Shown: one piece after another, positions 1 through 8,018 of the stretch
Position numbering within the stretch: the first letter of the stretch is position 1
Layout of the letters: the number at the start of each line of letters is the position of its first letter
From: Marinomonas algicola
GTDB taxonomy: Bacteria > Pseudomonadota > Gammaproteobacteria > Pseudomonadales > Marinomonadaceae
Length of the DNA: 64,000 bases
Assembly: GCF_014805825.1 (NCBI RefSeq)
Contig: NZ_CP061941.1
Coordinates: 1,612,001-1,676,000 of the forward strand
Direction of reading: 5' to 3'
Made by a program: the position numbers and the translations under genes
Notes under the pieces: generated by a model
Database searches by the model: none
Seen by the model: the letters and a program-made list of their open reading frames with translations, nothing else
What the model was told of the DNA's origin: nothing

Positions 1-364
1 CGCAGTAGGCCAGTCCGATAATACCCATGTTTGAGCGAAAGGCGCCCTGAATAACAACACCACGATCAAGTTTATTGGGGATGAATTTAGCTGAAAAAAG
101 TTCAAGCACCAGATACAGTAAAAAGACAGACGCAATGCCATATATTACCAATGAAAAATCAGTGCCTTCAGTAAAAGGGGTCTTGATAATGCTCAAAAAA
201 AGTAAAGCGGGTAAAGTGACATTGAAAACCAGCTTTGAACCCACATCAACAAAATTGTCATTAATTAGTTTTATTCTATAAAGGACGACCCCCAATACCA
301 ATATAATAAATATTGGCATTGTGACCGATAACGAGAACTGCAGAACATCAAAAAAATTATTCAA
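1..364 (-). CDS. AEC-family (auxin efflux carrier-like) permease, N-terminal part
   Basis: This gene is cut by the window edge; only about 121 N-terminal residues are present. The translation shows hydrophobic helices (residues about 10-27, 42-60, 68-85) and ends in GAFRSNMGIIGLAYC, which resembles the conserved GAFRxNxGIIGL segment of AEC permeases, inner-membrane carriers of organic acids or amino acids. The start is uncertain: a TTG at 362-364 has an AGAG-type ribosome site overlapping the baeR stop codon, and an ATG lies 15 codons further in. It follows baeR by 11 bases on the same strand, so co-transcription with the two-component system is likely. The substrate cannot be told from this part. 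Confidence 0.75.
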   Translation of the reverse strand, partial: MNNFFDVLQFSLSVTMPIFIILVLGVVLYRIKLINDNFVDVGSKLVFNVTLPALLFLSIIKTPFTEGTDFSLVIYGIASVFLLYLVLELFSAKFIPNKLDRGVVIQGAFRSNMGIIGLAYC

Positions 365-375
365 TGAAATGGTCT

Positions 376-1053
376 CTAGTCGTTATTTTCAAAGCGATAA
401 CCTGCACCATAAACCGAATGAATAACATTTAGCTCTGGCGCAATTGCTGAAATTTTCTTACGTAATTTTTTAATGTGGCTATCAATGGTTCTATCACTGA
501 CGACACGGCTGTCGGTATAAATGCTTTTCATTATAATTTCACGGCCAAAGACGCGTCCCGGCTCTTTAATCAAAAGCTGCAGTAGTTGGAACTCAACTGT
601 TGTTAGGTCAATTAATTCACCCTTGTAAGTAGCTCGAATGCGGTCGACGTCAAGTTCGAAGCCGTCTGTTTTAGGTTCTTCAATTTTATCAAGCGACACT
701 CGGCGTAAATTAGATTTTACCCGAGCGACTACTTCACGAGGGCTAAAAGGTTTGCAGATATAATCGTCAGCACCCATTTCAAGGCCGATTAATCGATCAA
801 TTTCTTCCGCTTTTGCGGTTACCATAATAATGGGTACTGAGCTGAATTGGCGTATTTGTTTACAGATTTCAATGCCATCAAGTCCTGGAAGCATTAAATC
901 TAAGAGAATTAAATCCACTTGTTCTTTTTTGACGTAATCGACAACGATATCGCCTCGATCAAGATGGTGATGTTCGTAACCTGACTGTTCTAAATAGGCG
1001 CTAACAAGCTCGGCTAGTTTGATTTCATCTTCAACAATTAAAATTCTGCTCAT
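376..1053 (-). CDS. baeR: OmpR/BaeR-family response regulator
   Basis: A 225-residue response regulator with an N-terminal receiver domain (residues 1-120) and a C-terminal winged-helix DNA-binding domain. The acidic pocket D9/E10, phospho-acceptor D52 (LLDLMLPGLDG), T79 and K101 (CKPFSPRE) are all present. The receiver sequence is closest in feel to BaeR, the envelope-stress regulator, and the partner kinase just upstream is BaeS-like. It is the second gene of a baeS-baeR pair (9-base gap) with an AEC permease immediately downstream. The family is certain; the BaeR name and its target genes are inferred. Confidence 0.9.
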   Translation of the reverse strand: MSRILIVEDEIKLAELVSAYLEQSGYEHHHLDRGDIVVDYVKKEQVDLILLDLMLPGLDGIEICKQIRQFSSVPIIMVTAKAEEIDRLIGLEMGADDYICKPFSPREVVARVKSNLRRVSLDKIEEPKTDGFELDVDRIRATYKGELIDLTTVEFQLLQLLIKEPGRVFGREIIMKSIYTDSRVVSDRTIDSHIKKLRKKISAIAPELNVIHSVYGAGYRFENND

Positions 1054-1062
1054 AATATTTAT

Positions 1063-2481
1063 CTAATCCTGCTGGTTTAACGGTAGATTGATTTTGATTC
1101 CTAAGCCACCTTGAGGCGAGTGATATGCACTCATACTACCATTGTGGCCATCAATAATCTGGTTGCAAATTGCAAGTCCTAAACCTCGCCCGCCAGTAGC
1201 GCGATTACGAGAGTTCTCGACTCGGTAAAATTGTTCAAAGATACGGTCTTTATCTTCATTACTCACGCCAGGCGAAGAGTCTTCAAAATGAATTTCAATA
1301 ACGTCAGCGGTTTTACTTAACGTTATAAGTAATGATCCGGGTGCATCGGTATATTTCAATGAGTTATTCATTAAATTAGAAAACAGCTGGAACAACCTGT
1401 CCCTGTCTGCCATGAGTGCATACTTGGTTTTTTTCTCAACCTGTAAAGTTAGTTCAATATTCTCATCATTAAAGGTTCGGGTCATCGCTTGCACGGTATC
1501 TTGAAGTACTTCATCGATGTTCGATGGCTCCATATGATAATCCAAGCTGCCCATATCGTGCATGGATAATTGATTAAGATCATCAATCATTCGACCAATG
1601 TGCATGGTTTCTTGTAACAACGACTCTAATGACTCTGGTGACATTTTTATAATACCGTCCTGCATGGCCTCAATTTCACCGCGTAGAATAGCCACGGGAG
1701 TTCTCAGTTCATGAGCTGTATCCGCCACCCAACGCTTTCTCGCTTGACGTGTTTTGTCGAGAGTTTTTGCTAAATTATTAAGATCTCTTCCCAAATCAGC
1801 CACTTCATCATGACCTTTTACTTTTAATCGAGTCTCAAACTCCCCGGCCGCTAATTTCCTGGTTGCCCTTCTCATAGAGCAAATGGGTGTACTCAGCCAC
1901 TGGGCGAGTGGCCAAGTAAGCAAGGCCGCAATGGTTAACATAAAGGCAGAAATCAGCAAGAGCGCTTCACCTTGTTGTTTTACGAAGCGCAATGTGTGAT
2001 CTTGAACCAACTCTTTAACAGATTTGAGTCCAACATAGCCGACCGTTTCAGAGTTTACTATTACAGGTTCCGTTTTTACTTTTTTAAATGCGCCTTTACC
2101 GATAATGGGCTTTTGGTTTTTATCAAACAAAAGAAAGCGGGTTCTAAAATACTGAGAAGGATAGATTAAATCCAAGTTAGGGGTTGAGGGTGGTGGAATA
2201 AGGTCTCGCATATTTTGCAGCTTAGCTTTCTTCCAGTTCACTTCTTGGCGAATCTCTTCAACCAAAAAATCCCAATTCTTGTAGTAGAAATACAAATTAC
2301 CACTGCGAGTCGACATTTGCTTTACGAACTCTGCGTCTCTTTCGTCTGTATAGCTAACGAAGCCTTTGTCAAAGCTCCATTGAAAAACCTGCCACATAGA
2401 AACAATTACAAGCACGTTACTCAATACAAAAATGGCAAAGAGTTTGTGTCTTATTTGAAAAAAGTGGAAAGGGTTTTTCAT
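1063..2481 (-). CDS. baeS: BaeS-like sensor histidine kinase
   Basis: A 472-residue inner-membrane sensor kinase. It has a transmembrane helix near residues 13-31, a periplasmic sensor region of about 140 residues, a second helix near 173-195, a HAMP linker, the dimerisation H-box ADTAHELRTP with phospho-acceptor H257, and an HATPase domain with an N-box (NLMNNSLKYT) and a GRGLGLAI glycine box. The text after the H-box (LRGEIEAMQDGI) matches BaeS well. It is transcribed first, followed by baeR. All catalytic motifs are intact. The ligand is unknown. Confidence 0.9.
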   Translation of the reverse strand: MKNPFHFFQIRHKLFAIFVLSNVLVIVSMWQVFQWSFDKGFVSYTDERDAEFVKQMSTRSGNLYFYYKNWDFLVEEIRQEVNWKKAKLQNMRDLIPPPSTPNLDLIYPSQYFRTRFLLFDKNQKPIIGKGAFKKVKTEPVIVNSETVGYVGLKSVKELVQDHTLRFVKQQGEALLLISAFMLTIAALLTWPLAQWLSTPICSMRRATRKLAAGEFETRLKVKGHDEVADLGRDLNNLAKTLDKTRQARKRWVADTAHELRTPVAILRGEIEAMQDGIIKMSPESLESLLQETMHIGRMIDDLNQLSMHDMGSLDYHMEPSNIDEVLQDTVQAMTRTFNDENIELTLQVEKKTKYALMADRDRLFQLFSNLMNNSLKYTDAPGSLLITLSKTADVIEIHFEDSSPGVSNEDKDRIFEQFYRVENSRNRATGGRGLGLAICNQIIDGHNGSMSAYHSPQGGLGIKINLPLNQQD

Positions 2482-2713
2482 TTTGCTCGCTTAATTTCGT
2501 GATTATGTACGACTAACTTTATATTAAAATAGTTAGTTTATCCTGATATAACAAGGATATGCTTATAAAGAAATTAGAGCTAGCACTATGCTGTGTAAAA
2601 AATAAGGAACTCAAATCTTATCTGTTTTAACTGCAAGTACGTAAATGTACGCCCTTCATCGGATAATCGGCTTGAAAAGGGAGTGGCTAGCATCTTATTA
2701 AAGTCAATGCCCC

Positions 2714-5551
2714 TTATTTTATTTGCTTTTTCTGACTGACTTTGTCCAATAAATAATAAATAGATTGGTACGGGATGCCTGAATGTTCGCTTAATCCTAT
2801 CTCACAGGTGCGACTGCTAGAAATACCCAATTTGGTGTTTTTAGGCAGTTGTGATTTTAACGTTCGTAATGCCGAGGCATTTAACTCAGGGGTGAAGAAC
2901 CCTTTATCCCCTGCAAAGCCACAGCAAGCAATATCATCTGGAATAAAGACATTTTTACTGAGTGTATTGGCGAGGAGTATCATTTTATCCGCTAAGCCGC
3001 TTTTCGTGGTGCTGCAGGTTATATGAAGGCTGATCAGCTCTTCAGTTGGGGTGATATTAAGGTTTGGTAAAAGGTATTTGAGGGCAAATTCAATAGGATC
3101 ATAGCACTGTAACGACACGGGTCCTTGTTCTAGCGTTCTGGCAACGCAGGGGCTGGTATCAAAGAGAACTGGATAGCTTCCGTTGTTCGAGGCTTTTTTT
3201 ATTGACGTGATTAGCTCATTGCGTTTGTCCTGAGCAACCTCTAAAAAACCTTTGCTTTGGAAGGGCATGCCGCAACATAAATCGCTCAGGTTATCCGGTA
3301 AGATAATGTCGAAGCCAGCCTTATGGAGCAGTTCGTAAATCAGTTCAGTAAGCGGTCGTTGATCTTCTTGGTCTGGATCTATGCCCATTGTGCGAGCGGC
3401 ACAGGATGGGAAATACACCACTTTTTTTAACGCATTATTTGACTGAGGGAATAGGGTAGAGGGTTCTGCCCATGCATTGCTTTTAGGTAAGTTTGGACGC
3501 CACTCACCGACCATGCCTCTAGTCAATGCATTCGTTGTTTTGGTCAGTGTGCGCATTAATGTGTTGCCAAAAATATACCGGCCTGCATTTGCTATGGTTA
3601 ACCCTAATTTGACGCCCTTTGTTGTGGTGGAAAAATGTTCCGCAATCCAAATTGCCTTGCGCTCACCTTTATTGTTGTTTTCCTTTCTCAAAAAGCGCGT
3701 AAGGTCGCCTGTATTGATGTCTACAGGGCATAAAGTGCTGCATAAACCGCAACCCGCACAGGTGTCATCACCATAGAACTGGTAGTCTTTACTCAGTGTG
3801 TTTAACCTTTGTTCATCGTCTTTATCGTGCTTTAGTCGGGAGATTTCCCTTTGCACAACAATTCTTTGTCTTGGTGTCAGTGTCAGGTCTCTAGATGGGC
3901 AGCTGGGTTCGCAAAAACCACACTCGATACAAGCGTCAATAAGTGGGTTAGAAGCGGGGAGTGGCTTGATGTTTTTTAAGTGGGCTTTGGGGTCATTATT
4001 TAGGATTACGCCCGGGTTCAGTAGGTCATTAGGATCAATAATGGCCTTTAGTTGTTGCATAACTTTGTAAGCTTTAGGCCCCCACTCTTTTTCTACAAAG
4101 GGCGCCATGTTGCGTCCTGTTCCATGTTCAGCTTTTAACGAGCCTTGGTAGCGTGTCACGGTAAGCTCTGTTACCTCTTCCATTAGCCCTTCATAACGTT
4201 GCTGTTCTTCGACACTGTCAAAGGATTGAGGGAAGACAAAGTGCAGGTTACCTTCTAAGGCGTGCCCGAAAATAACCGCATTATGATAATGCCATTTTTC
4301 AAACAGTTGATGCAGATCCTTAACGGCTTCGGCAAGTCGTTCAACAGGGTAGGCGACGTCTTCGATTAATACGGTACTGCCGGTAGTTCTAACCGCGCCG
4401 ACGGCTGGGAAAATGCCTTTTCGAATGGACCAGTATTGGCTGGTTATCGCTGGATCTTTCTCAAAAGGGGCATTGAGACTTGTGTTAATACTCTGATTGG
4501 CAAGTGTCTCACTAATGTCTTGTATCTGTTGGTTAAGCTCGGCATCAGTGTTGGCACGGGTTTCAACCAGTAATGCGGCACTGCCTTTTGTTAAGGATGG
4601 CATCAAAGGAGACATGGTTTCATGATGACGGACGGCTGATAGGGCTGGCCAATCCATAAGCTCAACGGCTTCGATTGGACATTGTTTGAGTACACCGACG
4701 GCTTTGCAAGCCAGATCAACAGAGTCAAAAAACATCAAAGATGACGCTTTAAAGGGAGAATCGATAACCGTGTTGTAGCGGATTTCTGAGATAAATCCTA
4801 ACGTTCCCTCTGAGCCAATCATAAGGTGTTGTAATATGTCTATTGGGTCTTGATAGTCTATAAGGGCGTTAATGGCATACCCGGTTGTGTTTTTGAGGCG
4901 GTATTTGTGGCGAATCTTTTCAGCCAGTTCCGAGTCCGCTTTAACTGTGTTTGAGAGGTCGGTCAATGCGTTTAATAAATCCGACTTTTGTTTCTTAAAT
5001 GCCGTAACCGAGGTTGGGTCGGCCGTATCAACCTTAGTACCGTCAGCAAGGATCAGAGTCATACTGTCCATTGTGTAATAGGTATTTTGTGCTGTACCAC
5101 AACACATGCCGGAGGCATTGTTAGCGGCAATACCGCCAATTTTTGCGGCATTGATTGAGGCTGGATCAGGACCAATTTTACGGCCATAGGGTGATAGATA
5201 CTTATTTGCTTGCGCGCCGCGTACGCCAGGTTGAAGGGCTATTTTGAGTCCATCATCCAGAATTGTGTGTCCATTCCAACCATCTCCCAAAGTAATCAGG
5301 ATGAATTCTGTTATCGCTTGGCCTGATAGACTGGTTCCGGCTGCACGAAACGTAACGGGTATTTTGTGTTTTTGAGATTTTTTAAGAACGTCGACAATGT
5401 CCTCTTCGCTGTTTACCTGAATCACGGCTTTAGGAATTAATCGGTAGAAGCTAGCATCGGTGCCATAAGCAAGCGTGCGTAAGCTATCTTGTATAATTCT
5501 ATCCGATGGGATGAGGCTAGATAAGTCATTGAAAAATTGTTGAAAGTTCAT
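2714..5551 (-). CDS. dld: FAD- and Fe-S-containing D-lactate dehydrogenase-type oxidoreductase
   Basis: A 945-residue fusion of a VAO-type flavin domain and an iron-sulfur domain. The N-terminal half carries the FAD-binding region (PGVRGAQANKYLSPYGRKIG, then GGIAANNASGMCCG). Two cysteine clusters of 4Fe-4S type follow at about residues 541-552 (CIECGFCEPSCP) and 596-607 (CAGCGLCSTLCP), then two CCG segments near 759 and 874. This architecture is that of the quinone-linked D-lactate dehydrogenases of Pseudomonas, feeding electrons to the respiratory chain at the inner membrane face. E. coli YdiJ (D-2-hydroxyglutarate) has the same layout, so the substrate is inferred. LldR-like operators upstream support D-lactate. 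No lldP, lldD or regulator gene adjoins it. Confidence 0.82.
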   Translation of the reverse strand: MNFQQFFNDLSSLIPSDRIIQDSLRTLAYGTDASFYRLIPKAVIQVNSEEDIVDVLKKSQKHKIPVTFRAAGTSLSGQAITEFILITLGDGWNGHTILDDGLKIALQPGVRGAQANKYLSPYGRKIGPDPASINAAKIGGIAANNASGMCCGTAQNTYYTMDSMTLILADGTKVDTADPTSVTAFKKQKSDLLNALTDLSNTVKADSELAEKIRHKYRLKNTTGYAINALIDYQDPIDILQHLMIGSEGTLGFISEIRYNTVIDSPFKASSLMFFDSVDLACKAVGVLKQCPIEAVELMDWPALSAVRHHETMSPLMPSLTKGSAALLVETRANTDAELNQQIQDISETLANQSINTSLNAPFEKDPAITSQYWSIRKGIFPAVGAVRTTGSTVLIEDVAYPVERLAEAVKDLHQLFEKWHYHNAVIFGHALEGNLHFVFPQSFDSVEEQQRYEGLMEEVTELTVTRYQGSLKAEHGTGRNMAPFVEKEWGPKAYKVMQQLKAIIDPNDLLNPGVILNNDPKAHLKNIKPLPASNPLIDACIECGFCEPSCPSRDLTLTPRQRIVVQREISRLKHDKDDEQRLNTLSKDYQFYGDDTCAGCGLCSTLCPVDINTGDLTRFLRKENNNKGERKAIWIAEHFSTTTKGVKLGLTIANAGRYIFGNTLMRTLTKTTNALTRGMVGEWRPNLPKSNAWAEPSTLFPQSNNALKKVVYFPSCAARTMGIDPDQEDQRPLTELIYELLHKAGFDIILPDNLSDLCCGMPFQSKGFLEVAQDKRNELITSIKKASNNGSYPVLFDTSPCVARTLEQGPVSLQCYDPIEFALKYLLPNLNITPTEELISLHITCSTTKSGLADKMILLANTLSKNVFIPDDIACCGFAGDKGFFTPELNASALRTLKSQLPKNTKLGISSSRTCEIGLSEHSGIPYQSIYYLLDKVSQKKQIK

Positions 5552-5563
5552 AATGCTCTCTAT

Positions 5564-5578
5564 ATTGGTATTACCAAT
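5564..5578. promoter_or_regulatory. LldR/FadR-like operator 1 upstream of dld
   Basis: ATTGGTATTACCAAT is a perfect inverted repeat with 7-base arms and a single central base. It lies 13 bases before the dld start codon. The TTGGT-n-ACCAA core is the form bound by GntR-family regulators of the FadR subgroup such as LldR and PdhR. Its position would place a bound repressor over the ribosome site or initially transcribed region. Confidence 0.65.
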
Positions 5579-5661
5579 TTTATTATTTGTTAGAAAACTG
5601 TAATAATAATCTATGCTTTAGTCAATATATTTAGGATTTATATGGTTTTTGGATGAATAGT

Positions 5662-5676
5662 ATTGGTAATACCATT
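5662..5676. promoter_or_regulatory. LldR/FadR-like operator 2 upstream of dld
   Basis: ATTGGTAATACCATT is a second copy of the same palindrome with one mismatch in the outer arm. Its centre is 98 bases upstream of the first site. Two such sites bracketing the promoter of a lactate gene is the arrangement known for LldR repression by looping in E. coli; that reading here is inferred. Confidence 0.55.
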
Positions 5677-5950
5677 TTATTTTTTTGTTGTGAGGATTCT
5701 TTGATAAATTCGTGTTATGCAATTCTGGTGTGTCTTTCTCCTCTTATCCAATTAAGTGACTAACCGGGATGAATTACGGCTAGAATTGAATTTGACCGCT
5801 GATGCAGTTGGCCTTAGCAAGACCAACTACCTCTTATTCATCTTGTTATATCTTACGCTCTTGAGGATTGTTTTTAGTAGGGTGGTTCCCTAGAAGCAGA
5901 GTTCACGATAAAATCGAACTTTCGAGACAACTTATAATAGGAAAAACCAA
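5677..5950. other. Divergent intergenic region dld/yebC
   Basis: No coding region is supported here. The stretch must hold the outward promoters of dld and yebC. A short imperfect dyad at 5806-5828 (AGTTGG / CCAACT arms with an inner CTT / AAG pair) may form a small hairpin in the yebC leader. No other structure stands out. Confidence 0.5.
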
Positions 5951-6664
5951 ATGGGCAGAGCCTTCCAAAACCGCAAAGAGTCGATGGCAAAAACGTCTGA
6001 TCAAAAAGCGAAAGTGTATAGTAAATACGGTCGTGAAATATACGTTTGTGCTAAGTCTGGTGGTGTTGATCCTAATGGTAACTTAGCACTACGATCAATG
6101 ATTGATCGTGCCAAAAAAGATCAAGTACCCACTCACGTTATTGATAAAGCACTTGATAAGGCAAAAGGTGGCGGTGGCGAAGATTTCGATACGGCGCGTT
6201 ATGAAGGTTATGGTCCAGGCAGCACAATGGTCATCGTAGATTGTTTATCTGACAATCCAAACCGTACTTTTGGAGACGTGCGAACGTGCTTCAACAAAGT
6301 AAAAGCAAAAATTGGCACCCAAGGCAGTGTTAGTCATATGTTTGACCACAGCGCCATTTTTTCATTTACGGGTGACGAAGAAGCTGTATTAGAAGCCCTG
6401 ATGGAAGCGGATGTGGATGTAACGGATATTGAAAACGAAGACGATAAAATTACTGTTTTTGCACCTCATACGGACTACGGAAAGGCCAAAAATGCTTTAT
6501 TAGAGTCCTTTGAAGGTATTGAGTTGGATGTGGATGAGATTCAATTTGTTCCTCAAAACACAGTAGAGATTGAAGGCGAAACGGTAGAGCAGTTTGAGCG
6601 TTTTCTAGAGTTGTTAAACGATCTAGATGATGTGCAAAACGTCTATCACAACGCTGAATACTAG
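5951..6664 (+). CDS. yebC: YebC/PmpR-family protein (YeeN-like subtype)
   Basis: A 237-residue member of the YebC/TACO1 family, which acts either as a DNA-binding transcriptional regulator or as a factor easing ribosome stalling at proline runs. The N-terminus begins MGRAFQNRKESMAK, and the segment GYGPGSTMVIVDCLSDNPNR and C-terminal DDVQNVYHNAEY are family hallmarks. The sequence resembles the shorter YeeN/type II group more than the RuvC-linked YebC; consistent with that, no ruvC lies nearby. AGGAAA precedes the ATG. It is transcribed alone and ends in its own terminator. Confidence 0.92.
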   Translation: MGRAFQNRKESMAKTSDQKAKVYSKYGREIYVCAKSGGVDPNGNLALRSMIDRAKKDQVPTHVIDKALDKAKGGGGEDFDTARYEGYGPGSTMVIVDCLSDNPNRTFGDVRTCFNKVKAKIGTQGSVSHMFDHSAIFSFTGDEEAVLEALMEADVDVTDIENEDDKITVFAPHTDYGKAKNALLESFEGIELDVDEIQFVPQNTVEIEGETVEQFERFLELLNDLDDVQNVYHNAEY

Positions 6665-6690
6665 TCATAAATTAGTATAATGTTGTAAAT

Positions 6691-6725
6691 AAAAGGGGAT
6701 TGTTGTCTGACAATTCCCTTTTTTA
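6691..6725 (+). terminator. Rho-independent terminator after yebC
   Basis: A 13-bp stem (AAAAGGGGATTGT paired with ACAATTCCCTTTT, with one G-T pair) has a 6-base loop and runs into a T tract. It lies 27 bases after the yebC stop. Confidence 0.85.
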
Positions 6726-6736
6726 TTGTCTACAAT
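6725..6736. promoter_or_regulatory. ATTGT-n2-ACAAT palindrome upstream of the small cysteine-rich gene
   Basis: ATTGTCTACAAT lies 24 bases before the start of the 47-residue gene. It has the same arms as the two palindromes before prpB, suggesting one regulator may see all three. It directly abuts the yebC terminator T tract. Confidence 0.4.
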
Positions 6737-6759
6737 TTATAGTTAAACAGGAGTGAATG

Positions 6760-6903
6760 ATGAGCGATAAACCATTACCACCAGCCGATGGTGAATGCTG
6801 CGAAAGTGCATGTGAGCCTTGTGTTTGGGATACTTACTACGAAGAGTTAAGAGAATGGAAGGAAGAGCAAAAACAAAAAACCAGTGATGAGAAAGCGGAT
6901 TAA
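6760..6903 (+). CDS. Small oxidoreductase-like (OXLD/PF09791-type) protein
   Basis: A 47-residue protein with the pattern PPADGECCESACEPCVWDTY followed by YEELREW, which matches the short oxidoreductase-like domain found in many proteobacteria and in the eukaryotic OXLD1 protein. Its biochemical role is not known; four cysteines (CC, then C-x2-C) suggest metal or disulfide chemistry. An AACAGGAG ribosome site sits 6 bases before the second of two tandem ATGs, so that one was chosen. It has its own terminator downstream and a palindrome upstream. The charged, lysine-rich tail has no recognised motif. Confidence 0.8.
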   Translation: MSDKPLPPADGECCESACEPCVWDTYYEELREWKEEQKQKTSDEKAD

Positions 6904-6921
6904 ACTTTATAGTGTCACTTC

Positions 6922-6949
6922 AAAAGCCAGTTATTTTACTGGCTTTTTT
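6922..6949 (+). terminator. Rho-independent terminator after the small cysteine-rich gene
   Basis: AAAAGCCAGT and ACTGGCTTTTTT form a 10-bp stem with a 6-base loop ending in six Ts, 18 bases after the stop codon. Confidence 0.88.
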
Positions 6950-6963
6950 ACCTGTAAGATTAT

Positions 6964-6977
6964 TATTGTCGACAATA
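6964..6977. promoter_or_regulatory. Perfect 14-bp palindrome, putative operator of the prp operon
   Basis: TATTGTCGACAATA is a perfect palindrome 120 bases before the prpB start. The ATTGTCGACAAT core resembles operators of GntR-family (FCD type) regulators of propionate genes. Assignment to a particular regulator is inferred. Confidence 0.6.
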
Positions 6978-7014
6978 TTAGGACAATTTGCCTTTTAATT
7001 GCTCTGATTTTCGT

Positions 7015-7030
7015 TTATTGTTGACAATAA
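7015..7030. promoter_or_regulatory. Second ATTGT-n2-ACAAT operator before prpB
   Basis: TTATTGTTGACAATAA has perfect 7-base arms around TG. It is centred 52 bases (about five helical turns) after the first palindrome and 67 bases before the prpB start, so both sites could be bound on the same face of the DNA and overlap the promoter. Confidence 0.6.
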
Positions 7031-7096
7031 GCTCTTTCGATTAAGTACTCTATTTTCTTTTAATCGATGAAAAATTATTACTTTAAGGGGATAACC

Positions 7097-7990
7097 ATGG
7101 CGAATACATTATCTGCTGGTGCTCGATTTCGTAAAGCACTAGAAGACTCTAACCCATTACAAATAGTCGGTACTATTAATGCGTATCACGCCATGATGGC
7201 AACAAGAGTTGGGCATAAAGCCATTTATTTATCCGGTGGTGGTGTGGCGAATGCGTCTTACGGTTTACCTGATCTTGGCATGACATCCTTAAATGATGTG
7301 TTGGAAGATGTACGTCGTATTACTTCGGCGGTGGATACACCTTTATTGGTAGATATCGACACAGGCTGGGGCGGTGCATTCAATATCGCTAAAACAGTGA
7401 AGGATATGACTAAAGCTGGAGCCGCGGCTGTCCATATAGAAGATCAAATCGCCCAAAAGCGCTGTGGGCATCGCCCAAATAAAGAGATTGTATCTCTGGA
7501 TGAAATGGTTGATCGTGTCAAAGCGGCTGTCGACGCTCGTACCGATGAAGACTTCTTTATTATTGCCCGTACAGATGCTTTCCAACAAGACGGGTTAGAC
7601 GCCGCAGTTGAACGAGCGCAAGCGTGTTTAGAAGCCGGTGCTGATGGTATTTTTGCAGAAGCCGTACATACGCTAGACGATTATCAGGCCTTCTCTAAAG
7701 GCATTGGTGGTCGCCATTTATTAGCCAACATCACTGAGTTTGGTGCCACGCCTTTATTTAATAAAGAAGAGTTGGCCGCTCATGGTGCGAGTATGGTGTT
7801 ATATCCGCTATCGGCTTTTCGTGCGGCCAATCAAGCGGCTTTAAATGTGTTTGAGCATATATTACAAGACGGCGATCAAAAAGCCGTTGTCGACACCATG
7901 CAAACGCGTATGGATCTGTATGATTTCTTGAATTACCACGATTTTGAGCAAAAACTAGATGAGTTATTTGCCCAAGGTAAAAATAAGTAA
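7097..7990 (+). CDS. prpB: Methylisocitrate lyase
   Basis: A 297-residue cytoplasmic enzyme that splits 2-methylisocitrate to pyruvate and succinate, the last step of the methylcitrate cycle. The catalytic loop QKRCGHRPNKEIV with C123 separates it from PEP mutases, and DIDTGWGGAFNIA and the metal-site segment VHIEDQ are intact. The open frame begins ten codons earlier, but AAGGGG lies 6 bases before the ATG at 7097, and MANTLSAGARFR is the usual N-terminus. It is the first gene of prpB-prpC-acnD-prpF. No GntR-type prpR precedes it. Confidence 0.95.
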   Translation: MANTLSAGARFRKALEDSNPLQIVGTINAYHAMMATRVGHKAIYLSGGGVANASYGLPDLGMTSLNDVLEDVRRITSAVDTPLLVDIDTGWGGAFNIAKTVKDMTKAGAAAVHIEDQIAQKRCGHRPNKEIVSLDEMVDRVKAAVDARTDEDFFIIARTDAFQQDGLDAAVERAQACLEAGADGIFAEAVHTLDDYQAFSKGIGGRHLLANITEFGATPLFNKEELAAHGASMVLYPLSAFRAANQAALNVFEHILQDGDQKAVVDTMQTRMDLYDFLNYHDFEQKLDELFAQGKNK

Positions 7991-8018
7991 ACCGAATTCG
8001 GAAGAGGAGAGAATAACA

